Source: Pseudomonadota bacterium
GTDB lineage: Bacteria; Pseudomonadota; Alphaproteobacteria; Reyranellales; Reyranellaceae
Direction of reading: 5' to 3'
NCBI GenBank assembly: GCA_018240745.1
Contig: JAFEFF010000169.1
Location: forward strand, 62,001-126,000
Length of the DNA: 64,000 bases
How positions within the stretch are numbered: the stretch's first letter is position 1; each line of letters starts with the position of its first letter. The translations under genes and the position numbers were made by a program. Of this stretch, positions 33,173 through 40,696 are shown in pieces. The notes beneath the pieces are model-generated. The model had not been told where the DNA came from. It saw only the letters and a list, made by a program, of their open reading frames with translations, and ran no database searches.

Positions 33173-35303
33173 GCTCGCCGAACCGGTTCAGCACGTTGAA
33201 GGTGAGCCGCGAGACGTCGTTGTCGAAGCCCCTGGCCGGCAGCGCGCCGCAGTAGCAGATCGAGCCGACCGAGAACACCGCGCCGCCCTTGGGCTTCTCG
33301 AAGTAGGTCATGTCGGCGCGGATCAACTGGTCGAGCGTCTCGCCGGTGATGGTGGTGTCGAAGCCCAGCCGCTCCTCGTGCACGACGACGAAGTTCTTGC
33401 GGTCATGGCCGCCCGACGAGGCGAGCACCACGGCGTTGAGCGGGCTGCCCTGCCGCTTGTCGAGGCGGTCGAGCTCGAAGCCCGCGGCGCCGCCGCCCGA
33501 GAAGCCGTAGTCGCCGAACACATCGTCCGACTTCACGCCGTCGAAGATCCACGCATGGTGGTTGTCGCGCGAGGCGCTGCTGCGGCGGTAGGCGTCGCCC
33601 CAGAAGGTGCCCTGGCTGGTGAAGCCGATGCCGCACAGCACCTGGGGCGGCCGGTCGCTGCGCCGCCACAGCCCGCCATAGGCGCCGTCGAAGGCATGGT
33701 AGTACTCGCCCGGCTCGGCGGCCCAGGTGCGGATGCCGCCCTCGGTGCGGCGCACCTCGATCGCGCCCGGCACCTTGTCCGAGAGCGCGACGCGCCAGTA
33801 GAAGCCGTTGCCGCCGAGATACATCAGCCGGCCGCCGTCATCGATGTAGTCCTGCAACGCATCGAGCGTGTTCGAGGTATGGTACTCCGGATGCGCGCCG
33901 GTCAGCACGACCTTGTAGGGCTCGAGCAACGCCTTACCCTCGGCATGCAGGTCGTGGTCGGTGACGACGTCGAAGTCGACGCCCATTTTGTCGAGCCAGG
34001 CGGTGAGATGCGAATCGGCCGGCAGGTGCCGCAGGCCCGAGCCGCGCGGGTCGAGCAGCGCCAGGAAGTTGGGCCGCCAGGTGAGCAGGGGGCGCAACCG
34101 CGAGGAATAGGCCACGCCCGAGCCGTCGCGATGATGGTTGTAGGTTGCGAGCCCGTAATCCTTGTGCTCGTCGGGATTGTTGGGAGCGGCCTTCCATTGG
34201 GCGACCCGCAGCCGGAAGGCGTCGTTGAACAGGTTGCGCTGGAAGTTGGTGTAGACCTGGTAGGTGAAGGTCGAGGCGAGATAGACGACCTTCGACGTCG
34301 GCTTGCCGGTCTCGGGCCGCACGAAGAACGGGATCACGTCGCGGTGCGTCCCGCACGACAAGGCCATGCCGTAGACGCCGCTCTTCAGGCCCTGCGGCAC
34401 GGTGAAGCTGAAGCTGTCCTCCCAGCCGCAATCGTGCAGGTCGTCGTCGTGGAAATGGATGGCGCCGTACTGGTATGGCGCCTTCTTCCAGTCGCGCTCG
34501 TCGCCGGTCCAGTTTGCCCCTTTCATCGCGCGGGTCGGCAGGTTGACCAGCCGGCCGTGCAGGCCGTTGGGGCCGGTATCCTCGATCTCCAGCGACCCGA
34601 TGCGGCGGGCGAAGTCCCAGGCGGCGATTCCGGCGATCGCCGGTGCCTCGATCTTGCCGTTGAAGCAGCGATGGGCAGGCCGATCCTTCGCCGCCTCGGC
34701 GCCGATCAGGATCGGCTGCGCCGCCTCGACCACCACGGTCGGTGCGGTGAGACTGGCATCGCCCTCGTCGTCGACCGCGTGGGCGCGCTTCAACGGCTGC
34801 TGGCCGACCCGCAGCATGCCGGTGCTGGTATCGGCGCTCGCCCAGACGCGATACCAGGTATGCGCGCGCAACGGCTTGCCGACCGCGACCCGGGCGTCGC
34901 CGGCCTCGAGCGTCATGCCGTTCGGCGTCAGCACCAGGGCGAAGCCCGCGCCCGATGCGGGATCGCGGCGCGAGATCACGGTTTGCGGGCCGTCGGCCGG
35001 CAGGGTGGGCCAGATCAACGCCTCGACCGACACCGCCTGCGGCAGGGCGATGTTCGCCGCGCCCTCGACGATGCCGTAGGAGCCGGGCCGGGCGTGCTGC
35101 ACCTTCGACGGGTAGCGGCCGGCGAAGACGCTGGATCGATCCTCGAAGATCGGGCCGGTTCCCGCGGGATTGGGATCGCCACAGACGATGCGCACCAGGC
35201 TGGCGGAGAACGGGCCGGTGCCGTGGCTCGAGATCTTGAAGGCGACGGTCTCGCCAGCACGAACCGAGATGCGGTCGGCATAGCCGGTAAGCGGTGCAGT
35301 CAC
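33150..35303 (-). CDS. N,N-dimethylformamidase large-subunit-like protein
   Basis: A 717-residue protein resembling the large (beta) subunit of N,N-dimethylformamidase over its length. A beta-sandwich and LamG-like N-terminal half (residues 1-260, HTWYRVWASADTSTGMLRVG) is followed by the catalytic half with THRDVIPFFVRP, YNHHRDGSGVAYSSRLRP and GAHPEYHT; Tyr and Glu residues in these two last segments match the positions that hold the mononuclear iron in that enzyme. The start is a GTG with GGAG about eight bases upstream. No small alpha subunit gene is beside it, so it may act alone or on another amide. Divergent from the Bug protein gene. Confidence 0.8.
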   Translation of the reverse strand: MTAPLTGYADRISVRAGETVAFKISSHGTGPFSASLVRIVCGDPNPAGTGPIFEDRSSVFAGRYPSKVQHARPGSYGIVEGAANIALPQAVSVEALIWPTLPADGPQTVISRRDPASGAGFALVLTPNGMTLEAGDARVAVGKPLRAHTWYRVWASADTSTGMLRVGQQPLKRAHAVDDEGDASLTAPTVVVEAAQPILIGAEAAKDRPAHRCFNGKIEAPAIAGIAAWDFARRIGSLEIEDTGPNGLHGRLVNLPTRAMKGANWTGDERDWKKAPYQYGAIHFHDDDLHDCGWEDSFSFTVPQGLKSGVYGMALSCGTHRDVIPFFVRPETGKPTSKVVYLASTFTYQVYTNFQRNLFNDAFRLRVAQWKAAPNNPDEHKDYGLATYNHHRDGSGVAYSSRLRPLLTWRPNFLALLDPRGSGLRHLPADSHLTAWLDKMGVDFDVVTDHDLHAEGKALLEPYKVVLTGAHPEYHTSNTLDALQDYIDDGGRLMYLGGNGFYWRVALSDKVPGAIEVRRTEGGIRTWAAEPGEYYHAFDGAYGGLWRRSDRPPQVLCGIGFTSQGTFWGDAYRRSSASRDNHHAWIFDGVKSDDVFGDYGFSGGGAAGFELDRLDKRQGSPLNAVVLASSGGHDRKNFVVVHEERLGFDTTITGETLDQLIRADMTYFEKPKGGAVFSVGSICYCGALPARGFDNDVSRLTFNVLNRFGELNRTWPL

Positions 35304-35355
35304 GTTGTGTCTCCTTTGTCCGGCGATATAGTCGCCGCACTTCAGGAGGAATGTC

Positions 35356-36339
35356 ATGTCGAAGATCACGCGCCGCACCGCGCTCGCCGGGCTGGCCGCC
35401 GCCCCGTTGGTGGTTCCCTCCATGACGAGGGCCGACGCCTATCCCGCCAAGCCGATCCGCCTGATCGTCCCGTTCGCGCCGGGCGGCACCACCGACCTGC
35501 TGGGCCGCATCGCCGCCGAGCACCTGCAGAATGCCTGGGGCGCCAAGGTCGTGGTCGAGAACAAGAGCGGCGCCGGCGGCAATATCGGCGCCGACGCGGT
35601 CGCCAAGGCGCCGCCCGACGGCTACACGCTGCTGCTCGGCACGGTCGGCACCGCCGTCACCAACCAGTTCCTCTACAAGTCGATGCCCTACGACACCGCG
35701 ACGGCGTTCGCGCCGGTGGCGCTGTTCGGCGAGGTCGCCAACGTGCTGGCGGTCAACAAGAGCCTGCCGGTCGGCACCGCCAGGGAGTACGTCGAGTATT
35801 GCAAGAAGCAGGGGCCGGGGAAGGTGAGCTTCGGCTCGCCGGCGATCGGCGGCACCGGCCACCTGGCGATGGAGTATTTCCAGTCGCTTGCCGGCTTCAA
35901 GGTCGAGCACATCGTCTATCGCGGCAGCTCGCTGGTGCTGCAGGACCTGCTTGCCGGCAACATCCCCAGCACGATGGACAACCTGCCGCCCTACCTGCCG
36001 CACATCAACACCGGCGCGCTGAAGGCGCTGGGCGTGAGCTCGAGCAAGCGCTGGTTCGCGCTGCCCGACGTACCGACCATCGCCGAGCAGGGCTTCGACG
36101 GCTTCGATGCCGCGCCCTGGTGGTACGTGGCGGCGCCCGCCGGCACGCCCGGGGAGATCGTGCAGAAGCTGTCCGAGGAGCTGGTGAAGGGCGGCAAGCT
36201 CCCCGCCACCATCAAGAAGATCCGCGACGCCGGCGCGGCCGAGCTGGTCGGTTCGTCCGACGAGCTCGCCGCCCACATCAAGAAGGAAACGGTGAAGTGG
36301 AAGAAGGTGGTCGAGGCCGCCGGCCTGCAGCCGCAATGA
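35356..36339 (+). CDS. Tripartite tricarboxylate transporter substrate-binding protein (Bug/TctC family)
   Basis: A 327-residue periplasmic binding protein with a signal peptide (about 1-26, SKITRRTALAGLAAAPLVV). Family hallmarks: YPAKPIRLIVPFAPGGTTD, VVVENKSGAGGNIGADAVA, PPDGYTLLLG and GLPTIAEQGF-like VPTIAEQGFDGFDA. Bug proteins bind carboxylic acids and similar anions. No TctA/TctB membrane genes are near, so it is an orphan receptor. The phosphotriesterase-family gene overlaps its stop, making a likely substrate link. Confidence 0.9.
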   Translation: MSKITRRTALAGLAAAPLVVPSMTRADAYPAKPIRLIVPFAPGGTTDLLGRIAAEHLQNAWGAKVVVENKSGAGGNIGADAVAKAPPDGYTLLLGTVGTAVTNQFLYKSMPYDTATAFAPVALFGEVANVLAVNKSLPVGTAREYVEYCKKQGPGKVSFGSPAIGGTGHLAMEYFQSLAGFKVEHIVYRGSSLVLQDLLAGNIPSTMDNLPPYLPHINTGALKALGVSSSKRWFALPDVPTIAEQGFDGFDAAPWWYVAAPAGTPGEIVQKLSEELVKGGKLPATIKKIRDAGAAELVGSSDELAAHIKKETVKWKKVVEAAGLQPQ

Positions 36340-37379
36340 CCCGCGATCGGCTGAGGGGCAGGATCCAGACCGTGCTCGGCCCGATCGAGCCGGAGAAGCT
36401 CGGCCGCACGCTGATGCACGAGCACGTGCTGTGCGACATCCGCCCGCCGTCGACTCGCTCGGACAACGATCTCGGGCCCGAGATCACGCTCGAGAACGTG
36501 TGGCAGCTCAACTACGGCCGCGGCATCAAGCGGGCCGGCCGCAAGTACATGCTCGACCTCGAGGACATCGCCACCCGCGAGGTCGAGATGATGAAGCACG
36601 ACGGCGGCGACGCCATCGTCGAGCTGACCTGCGGCGGCCTCTCGCCCGATCCGGAGGGACTGCGCCGCATCGCCGAGGGCACCGGCGTGCATCTCGTCAT
36701 GGGCTGCGGCTATTACGTCAACGACTACCAGGATCCGAAGAACCACGGCCGGGCGGTCGACGACTTCGCCCGCGAGATGATCGGCCAGATCCGGCATGGC
36801 GCCTGGGGCACCGACGTGCGCGCCGGCATGATCGGCGAGATCGGCTGCAGCGCGCCGTGGACCGACCTGGAGAAGCGCGTGATGCAGGCGGCGCTGGTTG
36901 CCGCCGCCGAGACCGGCGCGGCGATCAACGTCCATCCCGGCCGCGATCCCGACCAGCCGCAGGAGGTCGCCGACTTCGTCGCGGCGGCCGGCCATCCGAC
37001 CGACCGCATCGTGATCAGCCACATCGACCGCACGATCTTCGACGAGCCGCGGCTGCTGAAGCTGGCGGACTGCGGCATGACCATCGAGTTCGACCTGTTC
37101 GGCCAGGAATCGAGCTATTACGGCCTCAGCGATATCGACATGCCCAACGATGCGACGCGGCTCCGCCTGATCCGCGCCCTGATCGACCGGGGCCATCTCG
37201 ACCGCGTCGTGATCAGCCACGACATCTGCTACCGCACGCGGCTCGCGAGCTTCGGCGGCCATGGCTACGGCCACATCTTCCGCAACGTCGTGCCGATGAT
37301 GAAGAAGCGCGGCTACAGCGCTGACGAGATCGACGCCATCCTGATCCACAACCCGCGAAGGCTGCTGACCTTCGCGTAA
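36336..37379 (+). CDS. Phosphotriesterase-family metal-dependent hydrolase
   Basis: A 347-residue TIM-barrel hydrolase of the phosphotriesterase family. The HxH motif is in LMHEHVLCDI (about 28-32), the bridging residue is Glu in MIGEIGCS rather than the carboxylated Lys of true phosphotriesterase, then NVHPGRD, SHIDRTIFD and the catalytic Asp in VISHDICYRTRL. A lactonase or carboxyl-ester/amide hydrolase role is more likely than organophosphate cleavage. ATGA overlap with the Bug gene couples them. A frame stays open far upstream of the ATG, antisense to the dimethylformamidase gene; that part is not considered coding. Confidence 0.87.
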   Translation: MTRDRLRGRIQTVLGPIEPEKLGRTLMHEHVLCDIRPPSTRSDNDLGPEITLENVWQLNYGRGIKRAGRKYMLDLEDIATREVEMMKHDGGDAIVELTCGGLSPDPEGLRRIAEGTGVHLVMGCGYYVNDYQDPKNHGRAVDDFAREMIGQIRHGAWGTDVRAGMIGEIGCSAPWTDLEKRVMQAALVAAAETGAAINVHPGRDPDQPQEVADFVAAAGHPTDRIVISHIDRTIFDEPRLLKLADCGMTIEFDLFGQESSYYGLSDIDMPNDATRLRLIRALIDRGHLDRVVISHDICYRTRLASFGGHGYGHIFRNVVPMMKKRGYSADEIDAILIHNPRRLLTFA

Positions 37380-37380
37380 G

Positions 37381-37507
37381 AGTCCCCCTCCCTAACCCTC
37401 CCCCTGCGGGGGAGGGAAAAGAACATCACCTCCCCCGAAGGGGGAGGCCCGCTGCGGGGGAGGGAAAAGAACATCACCTCCCCCGAAGGGGGAGGCCGGG
37501 AGGGGGA
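37381..37507. repeat. G/C-rich palindromes with a tandem 48-bp duplication (type 2)
   Basis: Begins CCCCCTCCCTAACCCTCCCC right after the hydrolase stop. Then a unit of about 45 bases is repeated: CTGCGGGGGAGGGAAAAGAA, CATCAC, and CTCCCCCGAAGGGGGAG. The two copies start at 37404 and 37452, a period of 48. Within each unit the CCCCC and GGGGG runs can pair, and the whole closes with GGGAGGGGG. It shares the CTCCCCCGAAG...GGGGGAG hairpin with the composite at 13832-13964. Confidence 0.8.
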
Positions 37508-37529
37508 TGGCCACAAGCCAGGGTACTGA

Positions 37530-37745
37530 TCACAGGCAGGGATTGGCTGCTGGCCAGCGTGGCACCTTGAGCGACTCCATCAGCTCGCGCCGGGACTTCT
37601 CGAGGTCGGCGTTGAACGCTTGCAGAAGCGGCTCGCCTTCGGCCCTCCCGCGAGAAGGAGTACGCTCGGACCATGCCTGAGCGTAGCGCGGCAACGCGGT
37701 CTCGTCGCGGGCGTTTGCTGGACAGGAGGTCGTCATGATCCGCAA
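37530..37745 (-). CDS. Possible small hypothetical protein
   Basis: An open frame of 71 codons on the minus strand whose last part reads NADLEKSRRELMESLKVPRW and PAANPCL, which looks protein-like (amphipathic helix) and uses typical high-GC codons. The first part does not look convincing, it overlaps the start and ribosome site of the 49-residue gene on the other strand, and no Shine-Dalgarno is seen. The true start might be further in. Weak call. Confidence 0.2.
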   Translation of the reverse strand: MRIMTTSCPANARDETALPRYAQAWSERTPSRGRAEGEPLLQAFNADLEKSRRELMESLKVPRWPAANPCL

Positions 37746-37884
37746 GCTCGCATCGGGCGAATACCGGCTCTATTCGCGCAAGACCAATCCCAAGACCGGC
37801 AAGCGTCGCAACCTCGGCACCTTCAAGTCGCGCGCCGCGGCGGAGAAGCACGAGCGCGCGGTGCAGTACTTCAAGCGCCACTGA
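37735..37884 (+). CDS. Small basic conserved protein (49 residues)
   Basis: A short gene: MIRKLASGEYRLYSRKTNPK then TGKRRNLGTFKSRAAAEKHE and RAVQYFKRH. It has a very strong Shine-Dalgarno, ACAGGAGGTC, five bases before the ATG. The sequence resembles an AP2-like or phage-integrase arm-type DNA-binding unit (three short beta strands then a helix), and near-identical small proteins are common in Alphaproteobacteria. Function not established; nucleic-acid binding is suggested by the basic strands. Confidence 0.8.
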   Translation: MIRKLASGEYRLYSRKTNPKTGKRRNLGTFKSRAAAEKHERAVQYFKRH

Positions 37885-37957
37885 ATTGCGCGCGGCCAGC
37901 GGATAGGCCGCGGCGACAAGAGCGGTCAGGTTCGCCGTCCAACCAGGGAGACGAACC

Positions 37958-38413
37958 ATGGCGGAAGCCTTCTACAGCGTCGTGCTCGATCATCCGGCGG
38001 ATGCGGTGTGGGCGGTGATCCGGCCGTTCGGCCACTATGACTGGGCCGGCGTCGATGCCGAAACGACGATCGAGGACGGCAAGGCGGATGCCGAGGTCGG
38101 CGCCGTGCGTCATGTCGCGATGCCCGGCCGCACCATCCGCCAGCGGCTGCTCGCCCATTCCGACCGCGAGCGGTCCTACACCTATTCCTTCCTCGAGCCC
38201 GCGCCGGTGCGCAACTATGTGGCCACGATCCGCGTGACGCCGGTGGCGGAAACCGGCCAGGCCTTCGTCGACTGGCGCGCGAGCTTCGACTGCGCCGCCG
38301 AGGAGCGCGAGCGCTGGCTCGAGCAGTTCGAGCAGAAGGGCTTTGCGGTGTGGCTCGCCGCGCTGCGCCGCTTCATGGACGATCGCGCAAACCAGCCCAA
38401 AGCCTGTGGATAA
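37958..38413 (+). CDS. SRPBCC (START-like) family protein
   Basis: A 151-residue START/polyketide-cyclase-fold protein. It opens with EAFYSVVLDHPADAVWAVIRPFGHYDWAG, typical of the first strand and helix of SRPBCC proteins. Strands then form a ligand cavity (VRHVAMPGRTIRQRLLAHSD, YTYSFLEPAPVRNYVATIRV, ASFDW-like VDWRASFDCA), and a C-terminal long helix closes it (FEQKGFAVWLAALRRFMDD). Such proteins bind hydrophobic ligands; no catalytic residue is evident. It stands alone, 73 bases after the small basic gene. Confidence 0.85.
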   Translation: MAEAFYSVVLDHPADAVWAVIRPFGHYDWAGVDAETTIEDGKADAEVGAVRHVAMPGRTIRQRLLAHSDRERSYTYSFLEPAPVRNYVATIRVTPVAETGQAFVDWRASFDCAAEERERWLEQFEQKGFAVWLAALRRFMDDRANQPKACG

Positions 38414-38689
38414 GCGCACTGCGGACAGAGGCACCTTGGGCATTGGCCCTACCGAGTCTCAAGCGTTTGCTTAAGGAACGCGCCAAGCCATTGCCCTTAA
38501 TAGGAGTCTGGCACGATGTGGTGCAACATCGGGCCTGGCGGGTGCCTCAGAGATGCATTCTGAGTGGGGAGCGAGGGGTTACGCGGTGGGGAGGGAGGGG
38601 GTGCGGGCAGAGTGGCAGGAATGGCGAAAAACGCTGGCCAGGCTGCAACGGATCGCTGCCACGGTGCATGGCAGTCGTTGGCAGCCAGC
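38414..38689. other. Convergent noncoding stretch with a G-quadruplex motif
   Basis: 276 bases between the SRPBCC gene (plus) and thpR (minus) with no credible gene. At 38588-38607 four G-runs are separated by one to three bases (GGGGAGGGAGGGGGTGCGGG), a textbook G-quadruplex pattern on the plus strand. Further right, GCTGCCA...TGGCAG (38655-38674) can form a hairpin. The left half is richer in A and T than its surroundings. No terminator with a T-tract is seen. Confidence 0.5.
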
Positions 38690-39235
38690 CTAGAAGGCGA
38701 GGTCGTACGCCGCTTCCTCGCGGTAGACCGAGCCCGAGCGGTTCTGGCGGCTGGAGTAGAGCGCGAAGTGGTCGGCGAGCCAGGGGCCGGCCTGGAAGGT
38801 CGAGTGGCTCGCCATGAACTGGGCGATGTGGTGGCCGGTCTCGGCGCCGGAGGAGAAGCGCGCCAGGGTCACGTGCGGGCGGAACTTGCGCCGCTCGAGG
38901 GCGATGCCGCAGTTGCGCGCCACGGTCGACACCTTCTGCTGCAGCCAGTCGAGCCGGTCGTTCCTGGCGACGAGCGCGACCAGCGCCTTGGGCTGCTTGC
39001 CGCTGGAGAACTGCTCGACGCCCGACATCGCGACCGGGAAGCGCGGGCCGGCAATGTCCGACAGCTCCTCGACGAGGTCGTGCATGGCGCCGGCCTGCAC
39101 CTCGCCGGCGAAGCACAGCGTCACATGGAAATTCTCCGTCGGCACCCAGCGCGCATCGGGCACGCCCGACTGCAACGTCGAGAGTTCGTCGGCGATTTCT
39201 TCAGGGATGGGAAGAGCGATGAACAGCCTGGGCAT
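38690..39235 (-). CDS. thpR: RNA 2',3'-cyclic phosphodiesterase (2H family)
   Basis: A 181-residue 2H phosphoesterase, the usual ThpR length. The two HxTx motifs are HVTLCF near 37 and HVTLAR near 121, which form the symmetrical active site. Starts MPRLFIALPIPEEIADEL, the family N-terminus. It hydrolyses 2',3'-cyclic phosphate RNA ends and may act in RNA repair or turnover. Its start overlaps the end of the arylesterase gene by 35 bases on the same strand, so the two are coupled. Confidence 0.92.
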   Translation of the reverse strand: MPRLFIALPIPEEIADELSTLQSGVPDARWVPTENFHVTLCFAGEVQAGAMHDLVEELSDIAGPRFPVAMSGVEQFSSGKQPKALVALVARNDRLDWLQQKVSTVARNCGIALERRKFRPHVTLARFSSGAETGHHIAQFMASHSTFQAGPWLADHFALYSSRQNRSGSVYREEAAYDLAF

Positions 39236-39887
39236 CGTCGAGATTCTTGGTCACGAAGGGCAGCAGCTTGTCGGCAACGATTTGCGCGCCCCTCGGGTTG
39301 GGATGGAGCCCGTCGGCCTGGTTGAGCGCCGGATCCTGCGCCACGCCGTCGAGGATGAACGGATAGAGCGGCACCTTGTACTTGTCGGCGATGCGTTTGT
39401 AGAGGCCGTCGAAGGCCGTGACGTAGTCCGACCCGAGATTGCGCGGCGCCATCATGCCGGCGAGCCACACGGTGACGTGCGCGGCCTGCAGCTTCTCGAC
39501 GATCGCGGCGAGGTTCTTCTCGGTGGCCGCGGGATCGATGCCGCGCAGCGCGTCGTTGCCGCCCAGCTCGACCAGCACGATGTCGGGCCGGTCGGCCAGC
39601 ATCCAGTCGAGCCGGTCGAGGCCGCCCGCCGTGGTATCGCCGGACACACCCTGGTTGAGCACCGTCACATTGCGGCCCTGCGCCTTCAGCGCCGCCTCGA
39701 GCCGCACCGGGAAGGCCTGCTCGGGCCTGATGCCGTAGCCCGCCGCCAGGCTGTCGCCGAGCACCGCTATCTTGACCGGGCTTTGTGCATTGGCCGGCCC
39801 CCAACCGCCGAGGAGAGCGAACAGCAGGACAAGCAGCAGTGAATTGACCGGCGCCGCAAAACGACCATATGCAAAGGCAAGATTCAT
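39201..39887 (-). CDS. tesA: Exported arylesterase / lysophospholipase (TesA-like SGNH hydrolase)
   Basis: A 228-residue SGNH hydrolase with a signal peptide (hydrophobic SLLLVLLFALLGGW, cleavage near ANA). Block I KIAVLGDSLAAGYGI has the nucleophile Ser, block II GVSGDTTAGG the Gly, block III ELGGNDALRG the Asn, and block V ADGLHPNPRGAQ the Asp and His. Periplasmic esterase/lysophospholipase of the TesA group. The start ATG (39887-39885) shares CATG with the ATG of the divergent ABC gene. The tesA / ybbA / ybbP arrangement is conserved in many Proteobacteria. Confidence 0.9.
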   Translation of the reverse strand: MNLAFAYGRFAAPVNSLLLVLLFALLGGWGPANAQSPVKIAVLGDSLAAGYGIRPEQAFPVRLEAALKAQGRNVTVLNQGVSGDTTAGGLDRLDWMLADRPDIVLVELGGNDALRGIDPAATEKNLAAIVEKLQAAHVTVWLAGMMAPRNLGSDYVTAFDGLYKRIADKYKVPLYPFILDGVAQDPALNQADGLHPNPRGAQIVADKLLPFVTKNLDDAQAVHRSSHP

Positions 39888-40602
39888 GGCCGTGACCGTC
39901 CCGCACCCGATTGTCCGCTTCGCCGATGTCCATCTCGACATGGCAAGCGATGCCGGCATGGTCAATATCCTGCGCGGCATCACGCTCGACATCGCCTCGG
40001 GCGAGATCGCGGCGGTCGTCGGCCCGTCCGGGGCCGGCAAATCCAGCCTGATGATGGTGGCGGGCGGCCTCGAACACGCCACCTCGGGGCGGGTCGAGGT
40101 GGTCGGCCACGATCTCGCGCCGCTCGACGACGATGCGCGGGCGCGCCTGCGCCGCGACCATATCGGCATCGTCTTCCAGGGCTTTCATCTCATCCCGACC
40201 ATGACGGCCCTGGAGAACGTCGCACTCCCTCTCGAGTTCGCCGGCCGAAGCGATGCCTTCGAGGCGGCGCAGGGTGCCCTCGAACGGGTCGGGCTCGGCC
40301 GTCGCCTCGGCCACTATCCGGCGCAGCTCTCGGGCGGCGAGCAGCAGCGCGTCGCGGTCGCGCGGGCATTCGTCGGCCGGCCGAAGCTTCTTCTCGCCGA
40401 CGAGCCGACCGGCAATCTCGACGGCGCGACCGGCAAGCAGGTGATGGACCTGCTGTTCGAACTGGCCCGCGCCGAGCGGGCGACGCTCATCCTGATCACG
40501 CACGACATGGCGCTGGCCGAACGCTGCGACCGCATCCTGCGCATCGCCGACGGCGTGGTGGTGGGCGATCAGCGCCTGCCGCAGGCGCTCGCCGCGCAAT
40601 GA
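39886..40602 (+). CDS. ybbA: ABC transporter ATP-binding protein YbbA
   Basis: A 238-residue ATPase of the LolD/MacB-type group that works with FtsX-like permeases. Walker A GPSGAGKSSLM near 46, Q-loop IVFQGFHLIPTMTALENV, signature LSGGEQQRVAVARAF, Walker B LLADEPTGNLDG, switch ILITHDM. The N-terminal PIVRFADVHLDMASDAGMVNILRGITLD is standard for YbbA and supports the start even though it overlaps the divergent tesA start. Energises extraction or mechanical coupling of an envelope substrate with the YbbP permease encoded next. Confidence 0.92.
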   Translation: MAVTVPHPIVRFADVHLDMASDAGMVNILRGITLDIASGEIAAVVGPSGAGKSSLMMVAGGLEHATSGRVEVVGHDLAPLDDDARARLRRDHIGIVFQGFHLIPTMTALENVALPLEFAGRSDAFEAAQGALERVGLGRRLGHYPAQLSGGEQQRVAVARAFVGRPKLLLADEPTGNLDGATGKQVMDLLFELARAERATLILITHDMALAERCDRILRIADGVVVGDQRLPQALAAQ

Positions 40603-40607
40603 GCACT

Positions 40608-40696
40608 CTTGCCGGACCGCGGGCCTCTGGCCCGCCTCGTACGCGCATATGAATGCGCTCTATCAGGAGCGGGCCAGAGGCCCGCGGTCCGGCAAG
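40608..40696. repeat. Palindrome D overlapping the start of ybbP
   Basis: Perfect 28-base arms: 40608-40635 begins CTTGCCGGACCGCGGGCCTC and 40669-40696 is its exact complement. Each arm contains the hairpin GCGGGCC-TCT-GGCCCGC. The centre GCGCATATGAATGCGC is itself a small hairpin. The element begins six bases after the ybbA stop. The ybbP start codon and about its first 16 codons lie inside it, so part of a repeat has become coding sequence. Confidence 0.9.

Noticed and set aside
33378..36335. A plus-strand frame stays open for nearly 3 kb, antisense to the dimethylformamidase-like gene and through the Bug gene, in frame with the phosphotriesterase-family gene.
   Set aside because: The translation of this part is low-complexity Ala/Arg/Gly/Val without domains, while the minus-strand and Bug proteins show clear families. 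High GC keeps such frames open; the real hydrolase starts at 36336.
37381..37507. Possible CRISPR array because of direct repeats.
   Set aside because: Only two copies, each a palindrome, joined with almost no spacer, and no cas genes. It fits a duplicated intergenic palindrome.
38350..38817. A 155-codon plus-strand frame running from inside the SRPBCC gene into the gap and thpR.
   Set aside because: Composition is Arg/Gly/Pro-rich without domains, it has no ribosome site and it crosses the ends of two good genes.
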